DNA of 64,000 nucleotides, from positions 248,001-312,000 of the forward strand of contig DLPC01000026.1 of assembly GCA_002478565.1 (NCBI GenBank). Direction: 5' to 3'. This document shows positions 1-9,270 of the stretch, in pieces. A program made the translations under genes and the position numbers. This DNA comes from Flavobacteriales bacterium UBA7468 (lineage in GTDB: Bacteria; Bacteroidota; Bacteroidia; Flavobacteriales_D; Crocinitomicaceae). Below the pieces are notes generated by a model that did no database searches, was not told where the DNA came from, and saw only the letters and a program-made list of their open reading frames with translations. Every line of letters starts with the position of its first letter. The stretch's first letter is position 1.

Positions 1-1
1 T

Positions 2-3000
2 ACTTTTGGCGGTCAATTTAGTGGTACACAATTTACCTGGTACAACGATAACACAACAATAGGTTTAGCAGCTTCTGGTGTCAATACGCTTAATCCTTTC
101 CTCGCAACAAATAATACTGTCGTACCAATTGTAGGAAATATCAATGTGGTGCCAAGTATTCAGTATGGTAACTTGAATTGCTTTGGCTCGCCAATGGAAT
201 TCTCTATTACAATTAATCCACAACCACAAGTAGTGGCGCCACAAAATCAAGTGGTGTGTAACGGTGCCCAAGCCGCTGCGATCAACTTTACGGGGCCATC
301 TACAGGTACTACTTACGTCTGGACCAACAACAATCCATCAATTGGTTTAGCAGCAAGTGGCACGGGCAATATTGGAGTCTTTACAGCTACCAACACAGGT
401 AATACGCCAATAACGGCCACCATTACGGTGACGGCTCAGTATGTCAACGGCACACAAATCTGTACAGGCAACTCCGAGACCTTCACCATTACCGTGAACC
501 CAACACCAAACATCGTAGACCCTGCTAACCAAAACTTGTGTGTGGGCAATCAGTCCTTACCAGTCTTGTTCACGGGTAACGTCAGCGGCACTACCTACGC
601 CTGGACCAACAATAACCCATCGATTGGCTTACCAGCCAGTGGCATGGGCAATATAGCGAGCATTACAGGCCAGAACCCAGGACAAACACCAATTGTGGCT
701 ACCATTGCAGTGCAAGCGCAATACAGCAATGCGGGTCTGTTGTGTTTAGGCAATACTGAAACCTTCACTATTACCGTCAATCCGCAGCCCCAAGTCATAA
801 CGCCATTAAGTCAAGTTCTTTGTAACGGTGCCCAAGCCGCTGCGATCAACTTTACGGGGCCATCTACAGGTACTACTTATGTCTGGACCAACAACAACCC
901 ATCGATTGGTTTAGCAGCGAGTGGCACGGGCAATATTGGTGTCTTTACAGCTACCAACACAGGCAATACGCCAATAACGGCCACCATTACGGTGACGGCT
1001 CAGTATGTCAACGGCACACAAATCTGTACAGGCAACTCCGAGACCTTCACCATTACCGTCAACCCATTGATTACCATGCAGCCTGTGGCTCCTGTAGTTG
1101 TATGTGCCGGCGATCAAGTACCAACGATAACATTCAGTGGAAATGCGCAACCGAGTGTTTTCAACTGGACCAATAGCAATCCATCTATTGGTATTCCCGC
1201 AAGTGGAACAGGACCAATCCCAGCGTTTGTAGCGATCAATTCGAGTGCTGCAGCTCAAGTGGCTATCATTACGGTAACTCCTGCATTTGTGAATGGCGTC
1301 AATGTCTGTGCAATTTCTCCTGTATCATTTGCAATCACGGTCAATCCAACACCACAATTGAATGTGCCTGCTCCACAAGTCATTTGTGCTGGATCATTGG
1401 TTAATGCACTCAATTTCAATTCAAATACAGTCAATACAATCTATACTTGGAACAATTCCAACACAGCGATTGGGCTTGCTGCGAACGGAACCGGAAGTAT
1501 TGCGCCATTTAGCGCCCAAAATGCAAGCAATGGACCTCAAATTGCTACTTTAGTCATTACGGCATCTTACACCAATGCTGGTTTAACATGTCAGTCGGTA
1601 AGTTCAACGTTCATTACTGTCAACCCTACACCAAACGTCGTGGACCCTGCCAACCAAAACTTGTGCGTGGGCAATCAGTCCTTGCCAGTCTTGTTTACGG
1701 GCAACGTAAGCGGCACAACCTATGCCTGGACCAACAACAATCCATCGATTGGCTTACCAGCCAGTGGAACGGGCAATATTGCCAGCATTACAGGCCAGAA
1801 CCCAGGCCAAACGCCAATCGTGGCTACCATTGCGGTGCAAGCACAATACAGCAATGCGGGTCAGTTGTGTTTGGGTAGTACAGAAACCTTCACCATTACC
1901 GTGAATCCACAACCACAAGTAGTGGCGCCACAAAACCAAGTGGTGTGTAACGGTGCCCAAGCCGCTGCGATCAACTTTACGGGGCCATCTACAGGTACTA
2001 CTTACGTCTGGACCAACAACAATCCATCAATTGGTTTAGCAGCAAGTGGCACGGGCAATATTGGAGTCTTTACAGCAAGTAACACAGGCAACGCGCCTAT
2101 TGCTGCCACTATTACGGTGACGGCTCAGTATGTCAACGGCACACAAATCTGTGTGGGCAACTCCGAGACCTTCACTATTACCGTGAACCCAACACCAAAC
2201 GTCGTAGACCCTGCCAACCAAAACTTGTGTGTGGGCAATCAGTCCTTACCAGTCTTGTTCACGGGTAACGTCAGTGGTACTACCTACGCCTGGACCAACA
2301 ACAACCCATCGATTGGCTTACCAGCCAGTGGCATGGGTAATATTGCGAGCATTACAGCTCAAAACCTGGGCCAAACGCCAATTGTAGCTAACATTGCGGT
2401 GCAAGCACAATACAGCAATGCGGGTCTGTTGTGTTTAGGCAATACTGAAACCTTCACTATTACCGTGAATCCACAACCACAAGTAGTGGCGCCACAAAAC
2501 CAAGTGGTGTGTAACGGTGCCCAAGCCGCTGCGATCAACTTTACGGGGCCATCTACTGGTACTACTTATGTCTGGACCAACAACAACCCATCGATTGGTT
2601 TAGCAGCAAGTGGCACGGGCAATATTGGTGTCTTTACAGCTACCAACACAGGCAATACGCCAATAACGGCCACCATTACGGTGACGGCTCAGTATGTCAA
2701 CGGCACACAAATCTGTGCGGGCAACTCCGAGACCTTCACCATTACCGTCAACCCTGCACCAATGATGGTTCCTACGCCGGATGTTACCGTTTGTAGTGGT
2801 ACACTCTTGAATGGAATCAATTTTGCAAGTTCGGTGCCAAGTGCCAACTTTACTTGGGTAAACAACCAAACCTTAATTGGTTTGCCAGCCAACGGAACGG
2901 GTGATATCTTGCCATTTATTCCGTCAATTTCTACTACTGTTCCTGTTACAGCCATGATTCAGGTGCAGGCTATCGATACCTACAACAATACAACGTGTAG

Positions 3001-5761
3001 CAGCCCAATTGATACCTTCTTCATCACCGTGAACCCAATTCCAAACTTCAATAGTGTACCAAATATGGTGGTGTGTGCTGGGGAATCCGTTCCGTTGACA
3101 TTCATTACCGGGACAGTCATCAATACCACATATAACTGGACGAACAACAACAATACGATCGGTCTTCCAAGTTTTGGTCAAGGTAACATTCCTGCCTTTA
3201 CAGCAATCAATAACGGCCTAAATCCTGTAACCGCTACTATTGAACTAGCGGCTAGCTACACCAATAATCAGGTTCAGTGTTTCGGTAATATTGAAACCTT
3301 TACGATAACAGTTAATCCTACACCTCAGGTAGCTGATGCCCCAGATCAAGTGATTTGTAGTGGTGAATTAGTCGATGGCGTGATCATGCAGGGTACCTTA
3401 CCGAATGCATTTTACACCTGGACAAACACGATTCCATCTATTGGCTTAGCCTCATCAGGAATCGGCAATATTCCGGACTTCATTGGTTGGAACCAAGGCA
3501 CAGCACCAATTGTTGCTCAGATCACGTACACGCCTAATTACACCAACAATGGTATTACATGTCAAGGAACTCCTCAAACTTTCACAGTAACGATTAACCC
3601 AATTCCTGCTGTTGTTTCCCAAGCAGATGTGGTTGTTTGTGACAACGAAGCAATACCTAGTGTTGTATTTACAGGGCCTGTCCTAGGAACCGATTATGCC
3701 TGGACCAACAATAACCTCACGATAGGACTCAATCAGTCCAATGGCTTTGATGTTATTCCAGCGTTTATTGGCAATACCAATAACAATGTGCCAAATGTTG
3801 CTCAAATCATTGTCGAGGCTACTTACACAAATGCAGGTGTTACTTGTCAAGGAAATATCGACACTTTCTTGTATGTGGTCAATCCGATACCAAACGTGCT
3901 TGACCCAACAGATCAAGTGGTCTGTGCCAATGATTTGACTCAGCTTATTGATTTCACGGGCTCTGTTCCAGGAACTGCTTATAATTGGATCAATAATACG
4001 GCCGCAATTGGTTTAGCGGCCTCAGGCACGGGTGACATTGCGCCGTTTATGGCCATGAACAATACCAATGCTCCTTTAGTTGCTACGCTTGTTGTTCAAG
4101 CTGCCTACACCAATATGAATACAACTTGTTTGGGCAATACGGAGCAAATGACCATTACTGTAAATCCGCGTCCGAATGTAGAGCCAATAGCCAATCAAGT
4201 GGTTTGTCATAACGAAAACGTGTTGCCTGTTCAGTTCAGTGGAGCTGTACCAGGTACGCTTTATACCTGGACGAATACCGAAACCAGCATTGGTTTGGCT
4301 GCTGGTGGCGTAGGTAATATAGCTGGCTTTGTAGGCTTAAACCCAGGATCAAGCCCTGTAGTAGCTCAGGTTGAAGTAACGCCATCGTTTACTAATGCAG
4401 GTTTGACTTGTAATGGTTCATCCGAAACATTCACCATTACGGTCAACCCATGGGCTTATTTACAAAACTTGCCGCTCACTATTTGTTCTGGTGAAAATAC
4501 TGATATCGATATCCAGACTACCATTGCAGCAACAAGTTCTTGGATTGCACAAAGTAATCCGAATGTCGATGGTGAGACACTCACGACTCAATATTCTGAT
4601 CAAATTAATGACATTTTAGTGAACTTATCTGCAGTGCAGCAGGTTGTGAATTATCAAATTGATTTAGTGTCACAACCTTATGGATGTAGCTCTGGCCCAT
4701 ATACAATTGCAGTAAGTGTTCAGCCGCCAGTAGATGTTGACTTTGATGTCGTGACACAATTGAAATGTTCTGATCTACCGGTGCTCTTCGATAACAATTC
4801 TGTGGGCAATAGCACCTACGAATGGTCTTATGGCGATGGCGATTCTGCCACCACCTATGATGGATATAACGTTTATGCCGATTACGGAGTTTATGAAGTC
4901 ACTTTGATTGCAACGGATGCTCAGACACTTTGTCAAGATAGTATGTCTGTGCTCATCGATGTATTGGAATCTCCTGAAGTAGGCTTCACCGCATCCATTA
5001 CTGAAGCTTGTGAGTACGTTAATGTCATCTTCACGGATACCGTTCAGGATACAACTACCACTGTGTATTGGACCTTTGGCGATAGCGAAGATTCTTACCA
5101 ATTTGGGCAAGTAGACCACCAGTTTGCGCAGCAAGGTTGCTACGACATCACACTTTACGTAACAGGAACCAATGGCTGTACAGTTGCTGATACGGCAGAA
5201 GACTTGGTTTGTGTTGTGCCAGCGCCAATTGCAGACTTCTTTGTGGACAATACCGTTCACCTCATTGATGATGCTACCTTCTACTTTGACAATCAGTCTC
5301 AGTATGCCTTGTACTACGACTGGACCTTCGGTGACGGAGATACAAGTGTAGCCACCAATCCAATCCATGAATACGGAGCAGTTGGTGAATATTTAGTTAC
5401 TTTGACCGCTACCAATGAATTGGGTTGTATCGATACGGCCAATATCACGGTGATTGTCCGAGAAGAGTTCTTGCTGTATGTACCTAACACTTTTACACCG
5501 AATCAGGATGGTACCAATGATACGTTTAAACCAATCATCAATAACCGTTATGTCGAATCAAGTTACCATTTCGCGATTTACAACCGCTGGGGCGAGCTCG
5601 TCTTTGAATCCTATGACGACAACTATGGTTGGGATGGTACTTATGGCGCAGGTCTCAACAGAGCAGTCCAAGACGGTGTGTTCACGTGGGTGATCAGTCT
5701 CAAGATGAAAGAGGACGAAGAGGCCATTCAATTTACGGGTCATGTGACCTTACTGAAATAG
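2..5761 (+). CDS. Giant T9SS-secreted repeat protein (PKD-like repeats, gliding motility-associated C-terminal domain), 5' end outside window
   Basis: The reading frame is open from base 2, so the start lies upstream; 1919 residues are visible. It is a very large surface or secreted adhesin-like protein. Order of parts: a partial repeat (bases 2-220); fifteen PKD-like repeats of about 94 residues (221-4450), each with a TNNNPSIGL-like core, two conserved cysteines and a closing TFTITVNP; a divergent Ig-like stretch (4451-4730); three PKD domains with the GDG core (about 4730-5457); and a C-terminal T9SS type B sorting domain (about 5458-5758) with YVPNTFTPNQDGTND and IYNRWGELVF. Family knowledge: the last domain directs export by the type IX system and attachment to or release from the cell surface. 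Ligand and role (adhesion, gliding, matrix) cannot be read from the sequence. It converges on the muramidase gene with a 23-base gap. Confidence 0.9.
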   Translation, partial: TFGGQFSGTQFTWYNDNTTIGLAASGVNTLNPFLATNNTVVPIVGNINVVPSIQYGNLNCFGSPMEFSITINPQPQVVAPQNQVVCNGAQAAAINFTGPSTGTTYVWTNNNPSIGLAASGTGNIGVFTATNTGNTPITATITVTAQYVNGTQICTGNSETFTITVNPTPNIVDPANQNLCVGNQSLPVLFTGNVSGTTYAWTNNNPSIGLPASGMGNIASITGQNPGQTPIVATIAVQAQYSNAGLLCLGNTETFTITVNPQPQVITPLSQVLCNGAQAAAINFTGPSTGTTYVWTNNNPSIGLAASGTGNIGVFTATNTGNTPITATITVTAQYVNGTQICTGNSETFTITVNPLITMQPVAPVVVCAGDQVPTITFSGNAQPSVFNWTNSNPSIGIPASGTGPIPAFVAINSSAAAQVAIITVTPAFVNGVNVCAISPVSFAITVNPTPQLNVPAPQVICAGSLVNALNFNSNTVNTIYTWNNSNTAIGLAANGTGSIAPFSAQNASNGPQIATLVITASYTNAGLTCQSVSSTFITVNPTPNVVDPANQNLCVGNQSLPVLFTGNVSGTTYAWTNNNPSIGLPASGTGNIASITGQNPGQTPIVATIAVQAQYSNAGQLCLGSTETFTITVNPQPQVVAPQNQVVCNGAQAAAINFTGPSTGTTYVWTNNNPSIGLAASGTGNIGVFTASNTGNAPIAATITVTAQYVNGTQICVGNSETFTITVNPTPNVVDPANQNLCVGNQSLPVLFTGNVSGTTYAWTNNNPSIGLPASGMGNIASITAQNLGQTPIVANIAVQAQYSNAGLLCLGNTETFTITVNPQPQVVAPQNQVVCNGAQAAAINFTGPSTGTTYVWTNNNPSIGLAASGTGNIGVFTATNTGNTPITATITVTAQYVNGTQICAGNSETFTITVNPAPMMVPTPDVTVCSGTLLNGINFASSVPSANFTWVNNQTLIGLPANGTGDILPFIPSISTTVPVTAMIQVQAIDTYNNTTCSSPIDTFFITVNPIPNFNSVPNMVVCAGESVPLTFITGTVINTTYNWTNNNNTIGLPSFGQGNIPAFTAINNGLNPVTATIELAASYTNNQVQCFGNIETFTITVNPTPQVADAPDQVICSGELVDGVIMQGTLPNAFYTWTNTIPSIGLASSGIGNIPDFIGWNQGTAPIVAQITYTPNYTNNGITCQGTPQTFTVTINPIPAVVSQADVVVCDNEAIPSVVFTGPVLGTDYAWTNNNLTIGLNQSNGFDVIPAFIGNTNNNVPNVAQIIVEATYTNAGVTCQGNIDTFLYVVNPIPNVLDPTDQVVCANDLTQLIDFTGSVPGTAYNWINNTAAIGLAASGTGDIAPFMAMNNTNAPLVATLVVQAAYTNMNTTCLGNTEQMTITVNPRPNVEPIANQVVCHNENVLPVQFSGAVPGTLYTWTNTETSIGLAAGGVGNIAGFVGLNPGSSPVVAQVEVTPSFTNAGLTCNGSSETFTITVNPWAYLQNLPLTICSGENTDIDIQTTIAATSSWIAQSNPNVDGETLTTQYSDQINDILVNLSAVQQVVNYQIDLVSQPYGCSSGPYTIAVSVQPPVDVDFDVVTQLKCSDLPVLFDNNSVGNSTYEWSYGDGDSATTYDGYNVYADYGVYEVTLIATDAQTLCQDSMSVLIDVLESPEVGFTASITEACEYVNVIFTDTVQDTTTTVYWTFGDSEDSYQFGQVDHQFAQQGCYDITLYVTGTNGCTVADTAEDLVCVVPAPIADFFVDNTVHLIDDATFYFDNQSQYALYYDWTFGDGDTSVATNPIHEYGAVGEYLVTLTATNELGCIDTANITVIVREEFLLYVPNTFTPNQDGTNDTFKPIINNRYVESSYHFAIYNRWGELVFESYDDNYGWDGTYGAGLNRAVQDGVFTWVISLKMKEDEEAIQFTGHVTLLK
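221..1066 (+). repeat. Copy 1 of an 846-bp internal block duplication (partner 1910-2755)
   Basis: Three consecutive repeat units (A-B-A) at 221-1066 match the three units at 1910-2755 in order and length. Unit-specific variants are shared in register. Units 1 and 7 both read acttacgtctgg and ggagtctttac; units 3 and 9 both read acttatgtctgg and ggtgtctttac. Units 2 and 8 share the GMGNI and LLCLGNTETF variants, whereas unit 6 has GTGNI and QLCLGSTETF. This points to one block duplication rather than independent unit copying. Confidence 0.75.
1910..2755 (+). repeat. Copy 2 of the 846-bp internal block duplication (partner 221-1066)
   Basis: Second A-B-A block, in direct orientation and in frame with the first. 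The blocks are separated by units 4-6. Direct repeats of this length and similarity are substrates for RecA-dependent deletion or expansion, which would change protein length by whole modules. Confidence 0.75.
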
Positions 5762-5784
5762 CCTTGGCTCAGCAATTACTGCTG

Positions 5785-7110
5785 TTATTCGTAGAGCAAA
5801 TATTTTTTACGAATTGCTAAAAATGCGTTGAGTCCTGGTTGCCAGGTTTCTCTGATTTCTTTGGCAGACCACCCTTTTTCGAGCTGTTCTTTTAAAGAAG
5901 CGGTTCCGGCCAAACGATTGAAAAATGCAGGTTGGTCAATGAACACATTCGTATCTCCGAGTAAATCACGGGCATTGATCAAATAAGTGAGGTTGAGTTC
6001 ATAACTTCTTTTGACCGTACTGCTGCGAAGGTCATAACCCTGGCAAAGTTTATTCATATGCAAAGGGCTTTTGGCACCTATTGTCGGGATGGGCATAAAT
6101 TGATAAGCTAGCGTAGGAAACTTCGGGTGACCATACACCTCAAAAGGTTGATCTGTTCCGCGCCCTACACTGATAGTGGTTGCCTCAAATAAACACAGGC
6201 TTGGATACAAGGTAATGGCTGCGTCGGTTCTTAAATTAGGAGAGGGCGCCACCGGCAGTGTATACTTGAGTTTGTGTTTGTAGTTTTTGCACGGGATTAC
6301 CCAAAGGCTGCAACGAATGCCTTTGTGCAACCAACCTTCGCCATTGATCATCATGGCATACTCACCGATGGTCATGCCATAGACAATAGGAACTGGGTGC
6401 ATACCAACAAAAGATTTAAACTGTGGTTCCAAAACAGGGCCATCTACATAATGCCCATTCGGGTTCGGGCGGTCCAGTACAACCAATTGCTTTTTGTTTT
6501 CAGCACAGGCCTCCATCACGTAGTGCAACGTTGAGATGTAAGTATAAAAACGCACGCCAACATCTTGGATGTCATAAATGACAATATCTACATCGGCCAA
6601 TTGCGTATCGGTTGGCTTTTTATTCGATCCGTACAAAGAGACCAACGGAATTCCTGTTTTTTCATCGATGCTGTGACTCACGTGTTGCCCTGCATCGAGG
6701 TCACCCCTAAAACCGTGCTCGGGTGAAAACACTTTAATGACCTGAAGTTGCAGCGCCAATAAGGTATCTACGAGGTGTACGCCATTGACAACTGAGGTTT
6801 GATTGCTGACCACTGCAATGCGTTTATTTTTCAAGGAGTCTACAAAAAGATGCAAGCGATCAATCCCTAAAGATGGGCTCTGAAGGGTGGGCTTTTGAGT
6901 GGTGTGCTGCACCGCAGTTATCTGACTGACTTCTATGGAATCATCTTCGATGACAATGGTCTCTGCAATGGGCAACGAAATGGTTTTGGGTTGTTTATTT
7001 TGAAGAAGCTCGCAGGAAACAAGTAAAAATGAAGCAAGGGCCACCCAAGCCAAAAGCTTTGTGTATTTTTGAAGTGTAAAAAATGAATTTTTGTCTTTTG
7101 AACGTTTCAT
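5785..7110 (-). CDS. namZ: Exported lipoprotein, NamZ-type exo-beta-N-acetylmuramidase (DUF1343)
   Basis: Predicted to remove terminal N-acetylmuramic acid from peptidoglycan fragments outside the cytoplasm. The 441-residue protein starts at 7110 (MKRSKDKNSFF) because this gives a proper lipoprotein signal: basic N-terminus, hydrophobic run and lipobox LLVSC at about residues 29-33. A longer frame to 7227 adds 39 residues that fit no signal. DUF1343 hallmarks follow in order: SNQTS, SPEHGFRG, YDIQDVGVRFYTY, VLDRPNPNG, MTIGEYA and ISVGRGTD. Family knowledge: DUF1343 proteins of Tannerella and Bacillus are exo-muramidases. The gene is divergent from the permease, and the two 5' ends overlap by 20 bases. 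Substrate assignment is by family only. Confidence 0.88.
   Translation of the reverse strand: MKRSKDKNSFFTLQKYTKLLAWVALASFLLVSCELLQNKQPKTISLPIAETIVIEDDSIEVSQITAVQHTTQKPTLQSPSLGIDRLHLFVDSLKNKRIAVVSNQTSVVNGVHLVDTLLALQLQVIKVFSPEHGFRGDLDAGQHVSHSIDEKTGIPLVSLYGSNKKPTDTQLADVDIVIYDIQDVGVRFYTYISTLHYVMEACAENKKQLVVLDRPNPNGHYVDGPVLEPQFKSFVGMHPVPIVYGMTIGEYAMMINGEGWLHKGIRCSLWVIPCKNYKHKLKYTLPVAPSPNLRTDAAITLYPSLCLFEATTISVGRGTDQPFEVYGHPKFPTLAYQFMPIPTIGAKSPLHMNKLCQGYDLRSSTVKRSYELNLTYLINARDLLGDTNVFIDQPAFFNRLAGTASLKEQLEKGWSAKEIRETWQPGLNAFLAIRKKYLLYE
7064..7071 (+). promoter_or_regulatory. -7 box candidate for the FtsX-family permease gene
   Basis: TATTTTTG fits TAnnTTTG and lies 19 bases before the TTG start at 7091. 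It falls inside the antisense signal-peptide region of the divergent muramidase gene. No clear -33 TTG at the right spacing. Confidence 0.4.
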
Positions 7111-8749
7111 ATCATCTAGGCTAATCAGGCAAAAACACCTTGGTTTGCAACGTACCAAACCAATTGTGCGCATTTCCATTATTAGTATTGCTTTGGCAAT
7201 ATTAGTGAATAGTTTAACAATGGCCATCGTGGAGGGCTTTCAACAAGAAATAAAAGCCAAGATTATTGGGTTCAATGCGCCTTTTTTTATTTCCAAAGCG
7301 GGTTCAGCCCATATTTTTGAAGCAGAGCCCATCGATAAACGCATATCTTTTCTCAATGAAATACATGCAGTTAAAGGTGTAGCTGGTTTGCAAGCAGTGG
7401 CCTTCAAGCCTGCCATGTTGCAATCTCAAACATTCTCGGATACGATTCAAGTACTGCAGACAAAAGATTCAATCGTACAAAGACAAGATATTTTTGGTGT
7501 CATGTTCAAGGGCGTGGACCAAAACTACTCCTTTGATTTTCTTCAGAAAAACCTCGTTAAAGGGCGCTTGCTCAATACAGCAAAACAGGACGAAATCGTT
7601 ATTTCGAAAGCCATTGCTCAAAAATTGAACTACGCACTCAACGACGTCGTTTCGGTTTATTATGTCAAAAACCAACCTATTCTCAAAAAAATGAAGGTGG
7701 TTGGTATCTATGAAACAGGCTTTGCTGAATACGATCAAAAATTAGTGTATGCCAGCTTGCCGGCAGTTCAGCAAATGAACGACTTTGGCACGAGTATTTC
7801 ATTGAGGCCGCTTTTTGATGACAAGCAATTGACTATTGCAGCTGAAGTACAGGGTGATGCTCAAAAATTGATCTTCGATTGGGGTGTAGGTCCAGAGATG
7901 TATACCGCATATCGCATAGCTGCTTTAAAAGACACCACCTATCAAGTAAAAGCACTCAAAGTCAACCCATCCACTGGCGTTATTGAACAAATCGATCAAG
8001 CACAACTTACCATTCAAGCTCCTCGCCCTATCACGTATGCTGACCTTATCCTTGACGAAGCAGGGCAACCCTTAATTCTGATCGATGGCACCACGCATCA
8101 GGCCATTCAAACTAAATATGGTCCGGTTCATTTTTATTTTAAAGATGGAACGGGTACAAAGGCGCAGTTCATTTCTGGCTACGAAGTCAATATCACAGAT
8201 TTTTCAGCACTAGCGCAAGTGCAAAAAGAACTCAAAGAAATCCTTGAAATGAGGCCTGTCAACGGCTACCTTTTACAAGTTAACGCTATTCAAGACATCG
8301 AAGCCGATTTATTTGCTTGGCTGAGTTTTTTGGATGTCAATGTGCTCATTATTGTTGTACTGATGCTGCTAATTGGGGTCATCAATGTTGGCTCTGCCTT
8401 GCTCGTGCTCATTGTGTTGCGCACCCAGTTTATTGGTTTGCTTAAGGCGCTCGGAGCAAATAACCGCTCCATCCGGATCATATTTTTATACCAAGCTTCT
8501 TATTTGATATTGCGCGGTCTGGTCATCGGAAACATACTGGCAGCGGCACTGATCTGGATCCAATACCAGTTCAAACCATTTACCCTCAATCCGGAGGTAT
8601 ATTACATCGATGCGGTGCCCGTAGCATTTTCTTGGCTGCACTTTTTGGGTATCAATGTGCTCACATTTATTGTTTGTATGGTAGCGTTGTTACTGCCAAG
8701 TAGGGTAGTGGCCAGAATTAGTCCAATCAAAGCACTGCGTTTTCAATGA
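7091..8749 (+). CDS. FtsX/LolE-like ABC transporter permease
   Basis: Integral-membrane permease of the MacB/LolCE/FtsX superfamily, 552 residues. The start is a TTG at 7091: it gives LSFERFISSRLI, which matches the usual opening of this family, and no in-frame ATG occurs before residue 44. One membrane segment lies near residues 24-48. A long extracytoplasmic domain follows (to about 400), then three segments with the FtsX core (about 415-545) containing LLKALGANNRSIRIIF and a closing RISPIKALRF. At 552 residues it is longer than typical LolC/E (about 400), mostly in the extracytoplasmic part. No ATPase gene is adjacent, so its partner must be elsewhere. It overlaps the next gene by ATGA, suggesting coupled translation. 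Substrate unknown; lipoprotein release is one possibility. Confidence 0.85.
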   Translation: MSFERFISSRLIRQKHLGLQRTKPIVRISIISIALAILVNSLTMAIVEGFQQEIKAKIIGFNAPFFISKAGSAHIFEAEPIDKRISFLNEIHAVKGVAGLQAVAFKPAMLQSQTFSDTIQVLQTKDSIVQRQDIFGVMFKGVDQNYSFDFLQKNLVKGRLLNTAKQDEIVISKAIAQKLNYALNDVVSVYYVKNQPILKKMKVVGIYETGFAEYDQKLVYASLPAVQQMNDFGTSISLRPLFDDKQLTIAAEVQGDAQKLIFDWGVGPEMYTAYRIAALKDTTYQVKALKVNPSTGVIEQIDQAQLTIQAPRPITYADLILDEAGQPLILIDGTTHQAIQTKYGPVHFYFKDGTGTKAQFISGYEVNITDFSALAQVQKELKEILEMRPVNGYLLQVNAIQDIEADLFAWLSFLDVNVLIIVVLMLLIGVINVGSALLVLIVLRTQFIGLLKALGANNRSIRIIFLYQASYLILRGLVIGNILAAALIWIQYQFKPFTLNPEVYYIDAVPVAFSWLHFLGINVLTFIVCMVALLLPSRVVARISPIKALRFQ

Positions 8750-9261
8750 TGTTTGAACTTGGTCAAGAAGTCAGTTTGCTACACGAAGTGGGCATCTTTG
8801 TTGTCAAGTCCATCGAACTCCATGAATTTGTTGTCCAAGACGAATTTGGCTTTGAGCAGCGAGTGGCTGTAAAATATGTGGTGCCCAGAAAGCCAATCGA
8901 AGCAAAGGTGGTAGTCATTAAAAAAGAGGATCAATCCAGACCAAAAACAAACGCCGGAAAAGCACAAGAGAGCGTGATTGACCTTCATGCAGAAGCTTTG
9001 GATTTGCCCACTACACTCCAAACCCACGAGCTTTTACTTGCTCAGCTTTCGGCCTTCAAGAAGTTTTGCAACCTACAATTCCAACAACGAAAGGCACGTT
9101 TTAAGGTGATACACGGATCAGGAGAGGGCAGGCTCAAACATGAAATAAGTGTTCTGGTAAATGCCAAGCCTGGCTTGCAAATGCACGACGCGCAATGGCA
9201 CAACGGCCAAGTAGGGGCCTCTTACATTGAAATGAAGCTCAGTAAGTTTGAACCCTTTTAA
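8746..9261 (+). CDS. Smr-domain protein (MutS2 C-terminal-like)
   Basis: A 171-residue protein with a small beta-rich N-terminal part (about 1-60, GQEVSLLHEVGIFVVKSIE), a Lys-rich linker, and a C-terminal Smr domain. Smr marks: VIDLHAEAL (DxH motif, about 86-94) and VIHGSGEGRLKHEI (HGxGxGxL loop, about 122-135). Family knowledge: Smr domains are nucleic-acid nucleases or binding modules, and stand-alone forms are now linked to mRNA cleavage at stalled ribosomes. It starts in the ATGA overlap with the permease gene and ends 9 bases before the convergent hydrolase gene. The functional link to the permease is unclear. Confidence 0.82.
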   Translation: MMFELGQEVSLLHEVGIFVVKSIELHEFVVQDEFGFEQRVAVKYVVPRKPIEAKVVVIKKEDQSRPKTNAGKAQESVIDLHAEALDLPTTLQTHELLLAQLSAFKKFCNLQFQQRKARFKVIHGSGEGRLKHEISVLVNAKPGLQMHDAQWHNGQVGASYIEMKLSKFEPF

Positions 9262-9270
9262 ATGAATTTC

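Larger units (their letters stand above)
221..4450 (+). repeat. Array of 15 tandem about 282-bp coding repeats (PKD-like modules)
   Basis: Unit starts at 221, 503, 785, 1067, 1349, 1628, 1910, 2192, 2474, 2756, 3038, 3320, 3602, 3887 and 4169. Unit length is 282 bases except 279 (fifth) and 285 (thirteenth), so the frame is always kept. Two nearly identical subtypes alternate. Type A (units 1, 3, 7, 9) opens QPQVVAPQNQVVC or a close variant. Type B (units 2, 6, 8) opens TPNxVDPANQNLC. The other units are diverged. The downstream units differ much more at the DNA level, so homogenisation or recent duplication is confined to the upstream half. Confidence 0.93.

Noticed and set aside
221..2755. 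Near-identical repeats that could look like a CRISPR-type or satellite array
   Set aside because: Units are 282 bases, contiguous and in frame within one long coding sequence; there are no spacers.
4775..5368. Minus-strand open frame of 197 codons
   Set aside because: It is antisense to the PKD domains of the T9SS protein. Its translation shows no motif and its openness follows from codon use on the other strand.
7111..7227. Longer N-terminus for the muramidase
   Set aside because: The extra 39 residues are antisense to the conserved start of the permease and would bury the lipoprotein signal.
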